Below, in pieces: positions 42,798-49,093 of a stretch of DNA of 49,093 nucleotides. A program made the translations under genes and the position numbers. Position 1 is the first letter of the stretch. Each line of letters opens with the position of its first letter. The notes beneath the pieces are model-generated. The model had not been told where the DNA came from, made no database searches, and saw only the letters and a list, made by a program, of their open reading frames with translations. This DNA is from a bacterium (GTDB lineage Bacteria > Calescibacteriota > Calescibacteriia > Calescibacteriales > Calescibacteriaceae): assembly GCA_030550715.1 (NCBI GenBank), contig JAUQOU010000012.1, positions 1 to 49,093 on the forward strand, given 5' to 3'.

Positions 42798-43101
42798 TTT
42801 ATAATTTTCCACCTGTGAAACTTCACGGAGTTATTACAAAGCTTGTTGTGTGATTTTTTCAAAAAGTGTTCAAGTAATTGTTTTTATGATTAAATTCTTT
42901 TTTGAGTTTGATATATGAGTATGGAGAATTTAGATGAAGTCAAGATAAGGGAGATAATAAAGAAAGTTCTTCGGGATGAACCAGAGATAATTCTGAACAT
43001 CATAAGGGAAAGAGGCGACTTTCTGATTTACGAAAAGGCAAAAGATTATATCAAAGAAGAGATTGGAGACCTGAAAGATAAGGTTGCGACCAAAGATGAG
43101 A
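42798..43101 (+). repeat. Direct repeat, copy 1 (kup tail plus coiled-coil gene 5' part)
   Basis: Aligns base for base with 48790-49093 (offset 5992) with four mismatches over 304 bp. The left boundary is sharp: 42797 and 48789 differ and similarity stops. The right boundary cannot be seen because copy 2 is cut by the window end. Confidence 0.95.
42801..42853 (+). pseudogene. Orphan 3' fragment of kup
   Basis: In the first repeat copy, the codons for YNFPPVKLHGVITKLVV and the TGA stop (42851-42853) of kup are present, but nothing upstream resembles kup. The one difference in this coding part (CAC for CAT, His) is silent. It is a duplication scar and not a gene. Confidence 0.85.
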
Positions 43102-43277
43102 TAAAAATGCTTATTGAATTCATAAATGCAAGATTTGAAGATGTAAATAGAAGATTTGAAGATAACAACAGAAGGATTGAGTTTATTGAGAAGATTTTAA
43201 TTCTTCTCCTTGGTATAAACATAATAAACACTGGAACAGTTATTATGATACTTTTGAAAGTTATGAGAGTTTTCTGA
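42915..43277 (+). CDS. Small coiled-coil membrane protein, copy 1
   Basis: 120 aa. N-terminal helical part EVKIREIIKKVLRDEPEIIL, then ATKDEIKMLIEFINARFEDVNRRFEDNNRRIEF with heptad-like RFEDxNRR repeats, and a C-terminal transmembrane helix (ILILLLGINIINTGTVIMILL). This is the layout of DUF1640/CCDC90-like coiled-coil proteins that occur as multicopy families in many thermophiles (family knowledge, not checked). A second copy begins at 48907 with 62 visible codons and only one silent change. Function unknown; oligomerisation at the membrane is likely. Confidence 0.75.
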   Translation: MSMENLDEVKIREIIKKVLRDEPEIILNIIRERGDFLIYEKAKDYIKEEIGDLKDKVATKDEIKMLIEFINARFEDVNRRFEDNNRRIEFIEKILILLLGINIINTGTVIMILLKVMRVF

Positions 43278-43312
43278 TATATTTTCATTTTTCGCCTTTC
43301 AGCAATTTTTGT

Positions 43313-43318
43313 TAAAAA
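43313..43318 (+). promoter_or_regulatory. -10-like TAAAAA before phoD
   Basis: TAAAAA followed by 8 bases and ATG at 43327; no Shine-Dalgarno. It supports 43327 over the upstream TTG at 43309. Confidence 0.3.
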
Positions 43319-43326
43319 TTTATTAT

Positions 43327-44994
43327 ATGAATCAGAACAAAAAATCTGAAATAGATAGAGAAAAAAGGGAGTTTATACTTTTTCTTGCTAAAACAACAGG
43401 TGCGGTTTGGCTTTTGAGATTCTTTCCAGTATCTTCTTTCATTTCAGGAATGGGTTGTAGCACATCTTCAAGTCGCGAAACAAAAATCTCCTACGAACTT
43501 TTCCCACAATCTGTTGCTTCGGGTGATGTCACTCAGAGCTCTGTCGTTCTCTGGACGAGAACCGCTGGCGATACTTCACCAATTGTTCTTCAAGTTTCCG
43601 AAAGCAAAGATTTCAGCAGTATCATCTTTCAAGATGTCCTTACTCCAAAATCTGACGACGACTTCACATTAAAAAAGAAGATAGAGAACTTATCATCAGG
43701 AAAAAGATACTATTACAGATTTTTGAAAGACAATATATCTTCTCCCGTTGGAACATTCAAAACAATTGAGAAAAATCCAGAAAGAATTCGCTTCGCTTTT
43801 ATTTCTTGTCAGGATTATTCCAACGGATTTTACTCTGCCTTTTATCACCTGTCGCAAGAAAATATAGATTTTGTTGTCCATCTCGGAGATTACATATACG
43901 AGACCATCTCTTCTCCAACATTTCAATATGCTCAGCTGAGGCAGTTTGAGCTTCCATCTGGGAGAAAAACCGCTTATGATCTGAACGACTACAGAGCGCT
44001 CTACAAGATTTATAGATCTGATAGGTATTTGCAGGCGGTTCATGAAAGGTTTCCGTTCTACATAATTTGGGATGACCACGAGTTTGCAAACGATTCAGCA
44101 CAAACTCTTTCCCCGGATAACGGGAAAGATTTTTACAACTCTCTTTATCAGCCAGAGAGGAGATTATACGCATCTCGCGCATGGTATGAATATATGCCGG
44201 CTGATGTTTATTTTGATCCAAAAGAACAAAACCCACTCAAACAGATAAAGATTTACAGGAAGTTTGAATTTGGAACTCTTATGCGGTTAATAATGACTGA
44301 TGAGCGACTTTACAGATCTGAGCACCCTTGCGGAGAAGGAGCATTTGGACAAAGGTATCTGGCTACTAATTGCGAAAACATAAATAAAACCACTATGCTT
44401 GGTCAAGAGCAGTTTGATTGGTTTTTAAAAGAACTTGAAAATTCGCATAAAGATGGTGTTATCTGGAAGATTCACGGAAACGAGGTCTGTATAAGTCAGA
44501 TGATTTTTGTAAAATCTGATAGCGGTCAGATTTCATATCTCAATCTTGATCAGTGGGATGGTTATGCCGGGGAAAGACAAGAAATATTCAAATTCATAAA
44601 AGAGAAGCAAATAAAAAATTATGTTGCGGTAACTGGCGATCTTCACACTTTTGTTGCAGGTGAGCTTTATGATTTTGATCCAAAAGAAAAAGTGGGAGTT
44701 GAATTTACAGCAACTTCAATAACATCTTCTAATCTCGGTTCGCTGTTAAGGTTGCCCGAAAAGACCCTTGAGGAAATAGAAAATAAATTGTTGGAGCTTA
44801 ATAGAAATTTGAAGTTTTTTAATTCTCACTATCATGGCTATGCGATATGTGAAGTCACTCGTGATGAAATTATTGTTGAGTTCTGGCGTGTATCTTCAAT
44901 AGAGGAACCAGAAGTTGAAAAGACGGAAAAAATACTTCTCAAAAAGTTCAGAGTTAGAAGAGATACGAACACTATTGAAGATTTGACTCCATAA
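43327..44994 (+). CDS. phoD: PhoD-like alkaline phosphatase/phosphodiesterase
   Basis: About 555 aa from ATG 43327. The N-terminus has FILFLAKTTGAVWLL and a Cys after ISGMG that could be a lipobox; the twin-arginine pair usual for PhoD is absent (DREKREF). The PhoD N-terminal Ig-like domain shows QSVASGDVTQSSVVLWTR. The metallophosphatase core has FISCQDYSNGFY, HLGDYIYE, IWDDHEFANDSA and TGDLHTFVAG. PhoD enzymes release phosphate from phosphodiesters or teichoic acids with Ca/Fe. The lack of RR suggests Sec rather than Tat export, which is odd for a metal-loaded PhoD. Confidence 0.88.
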   Translation: MNQNKKSEIDREKREFILFLAKTTGAVWLLRFFPVSSFISGMGCSTSSSRETKISYELFPQSVASGDVTQSSVVLWTRTAGDTSPIVLQVSESKDFSSIIFQDVLTPKSDDDFTLKKKIENLSSGKRYYYRFLKDNISSPVGTFKTIEKNPERIRFAFISCQDYSNGFYSAFYHLSQENIDFVVHLGDYIYETISSPTFQYAQLRQFELPSGRKTAYDLNDYRALYKIYRSDRYLQAVHERFPFYIIWDDHEFANDSAQTLSPDNGKDFYNSLYQPERRLYASRAWYEYMPADVYFDPKEQNPLKQIKIYRKFEFGTLMRLIMTDERLYRSEHPCGEGAFGQRYLATNCENINKTTMLGQEQFDWFLKELENSHKDGVIWKIHGNEVCISQMIFVKSDSGQISYLNLDQWDGYAGERQEIFKFIKEKQIKNYVAVTGDLHTFVAGELYDFDPKEKVGVEFTATSITSSNLGSLLRLPEKTLEEIENKLLELNRNLKFFNSHYHGYAICEVTRDEIIVEFWRVSSIEEPEVEKTEKILLKKFRVRRDTNTIEDLTP

Positions 44995-45021
44995 ATTCCG
45001 AAAAATTTTCTTGACTTATTT

Positions 45022-45027
45022 TAAGAT
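45022..45027 (+). promoter_or_regulatory. -10-like TAAGAT before coaBC
   Basis: TAAGAT, 7 bases, then ATG at 45035. A TATAAT overlaps it further downstream (45027-45032) but only 2 bases from the ATG; TTGACT at 45011 is too close to serve as a -35 for either. Confidence 0.35.
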
Positions 45028-45034
45028 ATAATTG

Positions 45035-46240
45035 ATGGAGTGGTTTGAAGAGATTATAAAGACATCTGATTTAAAGGGTAAGAGGATTCTTCTTGGTATA
45101 GGTGGTGGAATAGCTGCTTATAAGTCGGTTGAACTTCTTCGCATTTTTCAGAGGGCGGGAGCGAGCGTTCGGGTGGTGATGACTCATACCGCATCAAAAT
45201 TTATAGGAAAAGAACTTTTAGAAGCCCTGACAGGAGAAAAAGTTTTTATTGATATGGAAGGCATGGAGCATATCACGGTTCCGCATTCTGTGGATTTATT
45301 TGTTGTTGCACCTGCGACTGCAAACCTGATAGGAAAGTTTGCAAACGGAATATGCGATAGTATGATCACAACTATGTTTATTGCTTCAACTTCTCCCTGT
45401 GTTATCGTTCCATCTATGAACTGGGCTATGCTTAAAAATCCAGCTACGCAGGAGAACATAAAAAAGCTCAGAGAAAGAGGTTATATTGTTGTTGAGCCAG
45501 AAGAGGGTGATTTAGCTTGCGGAGAGAAAGGTGAAGGAAGATATCCGAGTTTTCAGAGAATTTTTTTCTGGTGCGAATACGCTTTGAGTCAGAAGAATTT
45601 TTCCGGCAGAAGAGTTATCGTAACCGCAGGTCCTACGAAAGAGTTTATAGATGATATAAGATTTATTTCAAACTCTTCGTCTGGTTTTATGGGTTATCTG
45701 GTTGCAAGGGAGTTCAGTTTGGCTGGAGCCGAAGTAAAACTGATAACAGGCGGAGATATTTTTGACTCTTCCGAGTTCTGCTCTGTCTCAAGGGTCATCT
45801 CAGCAGATGATATGTATAATGAAGTGAAGCGCTCTTTGCCTGCTGATGTTTTCGTTGGAACATCTGCTGTTTCCGATTTCACACCTGCACGCAAGGTAAA
45901 AGGAAAAATAAAAAAGGAAATTATAGAAGGAGATAAACTCATAGTTGAACTCAAAAAAACAAAAGATATAATATCTGATGTTGATTGTCCTGTGAAGATC
46001 GGATTTTCTCTTGAAGTAGAAAATATAAAAGAAAACTCTGTAAGAAAACTCCATAAGAAAAAGCTTGATTTTATTGTTGCTAACTCAATTGATTCTTTCG
46101 GTGGCGAAAAGGGTAATTTCACAATTTTTTACTTTGAAAATGGAGAGCTGAAAGAAGACAAACTTGGATTGTTTCATAAAAGAGAAGTTGCGAGAAAACT
46201 TGTTGAGCTATCTTTCAGGAAAATTTCAGCTAAAGTGTGA
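45035..46240 (+). CDS. coaBC: Bifunctional phosphopantothenoylcysteine decarboxylase / phosphopantothenate-cysteine ligase
   Basis: 401 aa, typical CoaBC length. The flavin decarboxylase half (CoaC, residues 1-185) has ILLGIGGGIAAYKS, the HITVPHSVDLFVVAPATANLIGKFANGICDSM segment and the PSMNWAML motif (PxMNxxMW). The ligase half (CoaB) starts RRVIVTAGPTKEFIDDIRFISNSSSG. It makes 4'-phosphopantetheine for coenzyme A from phosphopantothenate, Cys and CTP. Its stop is 19 bp before bioD. TTG at 45032 is an alternative start, one codon earlier. Confidence 0.95.
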   Translation: MEWFEEIIKTSDLKGKRILLGIGGGIAAYKSVELLRIFQRAGASVRVVMTHTASKFIGKELLEALTGEKVFIDMEGMEHITVPHSVDLFVVAPATANLIGKFANGICDSMITTMFIASTSPCVIVPSMNWAMLKNPATQENIKKLRERGYIVVEPEEGDLACGEKGEGRYPSFQRIFFWCEYALSQKNFSGRRVIVTAGPTKEFIDDIRFISNSSSGFMGYLVAREFSLAGAEVKLITGGDIFDSSEFCSVSRVISADDMYNEVKRSLPADVFVGTSAVSDFTPARKVKGKIKKEIIEGDKLIVELKKTKDIISDVDCPVKIGFSLEVENIKENSVRKLHKKKLDFIVANSIDSFGGEKGNFTIFYFENGELKEDKLGLFHKREVARKLVELSFRKISAKV

Positions 46241-46259
46241 AAAAATTAATTTCGGTAGA

Positions 46260-46925
46260 ATGGGGAGAATTTTTGTAAGCGGGGTTGGTACTGAAGTTGG
46301 CAAAACTTTTTTCTGTGCAGTCCTTCTCAGAAAATTTAAAGGGATGGGAACTTTTTACTTCAAGCCAGTTGAGACAGGAGGGAGGAAACCACAAGATTAC
46401 TCTTTATGTTCAAAACTAGCTGACTTTTCAGAACCACCGGTATATCACTTTTATGCTCCTGCTTCTCCTCACCTTTCTGCAAAGCTCGCAAAGAAAAAAA
46501 TTGATTTATCTCAGATAAAAAGAAAAATACAAGAGATAGACGACAGTTATGGTGTTGTAATAGAAGGAGCGGGTGGTTTGCTTGTGCCACTTTCAGATAA
46601 ACCACTTTACACATGGGCAGACCTAATATCAGAACTCAAAATACCTTTGATTATTGTCGCGTCATCTTACCTTGGAGTAATAAATCATACTCTTATGACG
46701 GTTGAGGTTGCTCAGAAGAGAAAAATAGATGTCATCGGAGTCGTTCTGAACTATCAGAGGAAACCAAGGACCATCGCTGAAAAAACGAACGAGCAGGTTC
46801 TCAAAAAGATTCTCGGTGAAAAATTTTTGGGCTCAATACCATTTTGCTCGTCTCAAAATTTTGCTCTTGCTCAGCGTTTAAGCAGAATAAACTGGAAAAA
46901 AATAAAAGGTGTCCTTTTTTCTTAA
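46260..46925 (+). CDS. bioD: Dethiobiotin synthetase
   Basis: About 221 aa from ATG 46260. An open frame extends upstream into coaBC, but similarity starts here: MGRIFVSGVGTEVGKT has the BioD P-loop (residues 8-16). YFKPVETGG and VIEGAGGLLVPLSDK are the other BioD hallmarks. It closes the ureido ring of biotin from DAPA, CO2 and ATP. No bioA, bioB or bioF is in the window. TAATTT (46247-46252) lies 7 bases before the ATG. Confidence 0.92.
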   Translation: MGRIFVSGVGTEVGKTFFCAVLLRKFKGMGTFYFKPVETGGRKPQDYSLCSKLADFSEPPVYHFYAPASPHLSAKLAKKKIDLSQIKRKIQEIDDSYGVVIEGAGGLLVPLSDKPLYTWADLISELKIPLIIVASSYLGVINHTLMTVEVAQKRKIDVIGVVLNYQRKPRTIAEKTNEQVLKKILGEKFLGSIPFCSSQNFALAQRLSRINWKKIKGVLFS

Positions 46926-47015
46926 CTGCAATAAAAGCTCAGAAAAGATAAAAGCAAGAAAAGAGAAAATTTTCATATTTTATGATAAGTTTTTACATTG
47001 GCTTTCTATTAATTT

Positions 47016-48845
47016 ATGACTGAACAGAGGAATAAATTTGGTTTCTTATCTTCTATTTTTTCTAATTTGAAACCCATAGGTGTTGTCTTTGGGGATATAG
47101 GTACAAGTCCAATTTATACTCTTTCAATAGTTTTCAGCATGGTTGAACCAACTTATCAAAATGTTTTAGGCGTTATTTCGCTGATATTCTGGTCTCTTGT
47201 TATAATTCCGTCTGTTCAATATTCTTATTTAGCGATGAAGTTCAGCATAAGGGGCGAGGGAGGAGTTATTATACTTTATAGGTTTCTTGTTTCTCGTTTC
47301 AGAGGGAAAAAATTTTTTGACAGATATTTTATTTTTGTTCTTATTTTTGTCATCTCATTTTTCATCGGTGATTCTGTTATAACTCCTGCAATAAGTATTA
47401 TTTCAGCTAATGAGGGTCTGAAGTTAGCTTACGAAATAGATCAGGGAACTATTGTTTTGTTATCTGTTGGCATCTGCTTTTTGCTTTTTTTTATTCAGCG
47501 TGGAGGAGCAGAGAAAATATCGTTTTTGTTCACTCCTGTGATGTTTGTTTGGTTTTTGGCATTGGGTATTTTTGGTTTTATATACATATTGAAAGAACCG
47601 AAGGTGCTTTTAGCTTTGAATCCGTATTTTGCTATAAAGTTTCTCCTTGATAACAAACTTGAGGGAATTTTAGCTTTGTCTGGAACTATTCTTTCTGTGA
47701 CAGGAGCAGAAGCTCTCTACGCAGATATAGGTCATTTAGGAGTGAATCCTATAAGAAAATCTTGGTTTTTCTTTGTCTTTCCTTCTCTGGTTTTGAATTA
47801 CATGGGGCAAGGAGCTTTTGTTCTCGCTCATGCTCAAACAGAACTCTTGTTTTTTGGTTTAGCAAAAGAGATATCAGATATTCTTTATATTCCATTCGTT
47901 TTTTTATCTTCCTTCGCTACGGTGATAGCTTCTCAGGCGGTCATAACTGCTTTCTTTTCAATAATATATCAGAGCATAGTTATTCATATTTTCCCTCGCG
48001 TTCGTGTTGAGCATAAATCTCCTCATTTGTATGGGCAGATATACATTCCACAGATGAACTGGACTTTATTTTCATTTGTTCTTCTTGTAATGTTGATTTT
48101 CAGGACTTCCGAAAATCTCGGGCACGCTTACGGATTTTCTGTGAATATAGTTATAGCTTTTACCGCTATCAGTTTATCTCTTATTTTCTGGCGAGAAAAG
48201 GAAATTTTATTTTTTCTCCTCTCTCTGCTCTGTGTCTTTTCATCTCTTTTATATCTTTTTGGTACATCAACAAAAATTCCTCATGGAGGGTATGTATCGG
48301 TTGCTATTGCTTTTATACCTTTTACTGTTATGATGGTTTTCAAGCTCGGGGCAGAAAAAATCACAAAAGCACTCTCTCCGATGGATTACTACGCTTTCCT
48401 TGAACTTTACCAGAAAATTTATTCTGAACTCATAAAAAATAAGATAAAAGGAACTGCTATATTTCTTGTGAGAGATACAAACAAAATTCCCCCGTATGTT
48501 ATGAGCATAATAGGGCAGGGTATAATCTACGAAGAAAACATTCTGATGTCTATAAAAGAATCGGGAAAACCATACGGTGTTGAAGTTTACCTTACAGATG
48601 TGGGAACAGGACTTAAAATCTTCATTATAGAACACGGATATATGGAGTTTGTAGATGTTGCAAAGATATTTCAAGAGTATAATATAAGACCTGTTGCGAT
48701 ATTCTATGGAATAGAGGATATAATAACGAAAAATCCTGTTGTGAAGTTCTACTCAATAATCAAGAAATTAGCTCCTTCTTTTGATACATTTTATAATTTT
48801 CCACCTGTGAAACTTCATGGAGTTATTACAAAGCTTGTTGTGTGA
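47016..48845 (+). CDS. kup: Kup/HAK-family potassium transporter
   Basis: 609 aa. It has IGVVFGDIGTSPIYTLSIVF (the Kup signature GDIGTSPLY), SLIFWSLVIIPSVQYSYLAM, GEGGVIILYRFL and SGTILSVTGAEALYADIGHLG, with about twelve membrane helices and a C-terminal cytoplasmic domain (about 450-609). It imports potassium with protons. A 90-bp gap separates it from bioD. Its 3' end is inside the direct repeat, and a copy of its last 17 codons is found at 42801. Confidence 0.95.
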   Translation: MTEQRNKFGFLSSIFSNLKPIGVVFGDIGTSPIYTLSIVFSMVEPTYQNVLGVISLIFWSLVIIPSVQYSYLAMKFSIRGEGGVIILYRFLVSRFRGKKFFDRYFIFVLIFVISFFIGDSVITPAISIISANEGLKLAYEIDQGTIVLLSVGICFLLFFIQRGGAEKISFLFTPVMFVWFLALGIFGFIYILKEPKVLLALNPYFAIKFLLDNKLEGILALSGTILSVTGAEALYADIGHLGVNPIRKSWFFFVFPSLVLNYMGQGAFVLAHAQTELLFFGLAKEISDILYIPFVFLSSFATVIASQAVITAFFSIIYQSIVIHIFPRVRVEHKSPHLYGQIYIPQMNWTLFSFVLLVMLIFRTSENLGHAYGFSVNIVIAFTAISLSLIFWREKEILFFLLSLLCVFSSLLYLFGTSTKIPHGGYVSVAIAFIPFTVMMVFKLGAEKITKALSPMDYYAFLELYQKIYSELIKNKIKGTAIFLVRDTNKIPPYVMSIIGQGIIYEENILMSIKESGKPYGVEVYLTDVGTGLKIFIIEHGYMEFVDVAKIFQEYNIRPVAIFYGIEDIITKNPVVKFYSIIKKLAPSFDTFYNFPPVKLHGVITKLVV

Positions 48846-49093
48846 TTTTTTCAAAAAGTGTTCAAGTAATTGTTTTTGTGATTAAATTCTTTTTTGAATT
48901 TGATATATGAGTATGGAGAATTTAGATGAAGTCAAGATAAGGGAGATAATAAAGAAAGTTCTTCGAGATGAACCAGAGATAATTCTGAACATCATAAGGG
49001 AAAGAGGCGACTTTCTGATTTACGAAAAGGCAAAAGATTATATCAAAGAAGAGATTGGAGACCTGAAAGATAAGGTTGCGACCAAAGATGAGA
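48790..49093 (+). repeat. Direct repeat, copy 2 (continues past window end)
   Basis: Partner of 42798-43101. It includes the kup 3' end in its native context, so this copy appears to be the original arrangement. Confidence 0.95.
48907..49093 (+). CDS. Small coiled-coil membrane protein, copy 2, truncated by window end
   Basis: The first 62 codons match copy 1 at 42915 in protein sequence; the one base change (CGA for CGG, Arg) is silent. It follows kup by 61 bp. The C-terminal coiled coil and membrane helix would lie beyond the window. Confidence 0.8.
   Translation, partial: MSMENLDEVKIREIIKKVLRDEPEIILNIIRERGDFLIYEKAKDYIKEEIGDLKDKVATKDE

Noticed and set aside
1-49093. Search for tRNA, rRNA, CRISPR, IS elements or phage genes
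   Set aside because: No cloverleaf-like, repeat-spacer, transposase or integrase sequence was seen; gaps are short and AT-rich.

Overview
The window is about 49 kb of dense, AT-rich (roughly one-third G+C by eye) bacterial chromosome with short intergenic gaps. I see no rRNA, tRNA, CRISPR array, insertion sequence or phage gene. The organism has an outer membrane: there are a TolB/Pal pair, apolipoprotein N-acyltransferase, several lipoprotein signal peptides, an outer-membrane beta-barrel, an MsbA-like ABC exporter and nucleotide-sugar genes (rmlA, galE). It uses sigma-54 (an NtrC-type activator with GAFTGA). I cannot assign a phylum. The divergence of several housekeeping proteins suggests an uncultivated lineage. 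Many genes lack a Shine-Dalgarno sequence and instead have a TAAAAT/TATAAT-like hexamer 6-9 bases before the ATG, the layout of leaderless transcripts.

Layout. 1-837: 3' truncated lipA (minus). 901-7070: a plus-strand set of a GH5 endoglycoceramidase-like lipoprotein, an outer-membrane barrel and a second helical-barrel-like lipoprotein, probably a surface glycan or glycolipid degradation/uptake unit. 7151-15511: DsbA/FrnE-like oxidoreductase, priA, a methyltransferase, an unknown lipoprotein, the sigma-54 activator and purH. 15803-22144: PiT phosphate permease, then a plus-strand run nrnA-like, galE, ROK sugar kinase, a polytopic membrane protein and truD. 22096-26908: ABC exporter and rmlA (minus), then tolB and pal (plus). 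26933-33574: lnt, a lone OppB-type permease, an RNase II-family exonuclease, a metallophosphoesterase and two small genes.

33696-40265 (minus) is the most unusual region. A large secreted subtilisin-like (S8) protease gene is followed, with a 14-base overlap, by a lipoprotein with seven RCC1-like Cys...WCWG repeats. The protease has the only textbook Shine-Dalgarno I noticed. Its signal-peptide exon-like start is separated from the rest by a run of nine G, and the present run length puts them out of frame. A second single-base shift lies between the catalytic Asp/His part and the Ser part. This is either a phase-variable surface protease or a decaying gene (or sequencing error).

40463-49093: an alkaline-phosphatase-superfamily protein, metF, a small coiled-coil gene, phoD, coaBC, bioD, the potassium transporter kup and a second copy of the coiled-coil gene cut by the window end. 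A 304-bp direct repeat (42798-43101 and 48790-49093, four mismatches) carries the kup 3' tail plus the start of the coiled-coil gene. The first copy is therefore an orphan kup tail, evidence of a segmental duplication.
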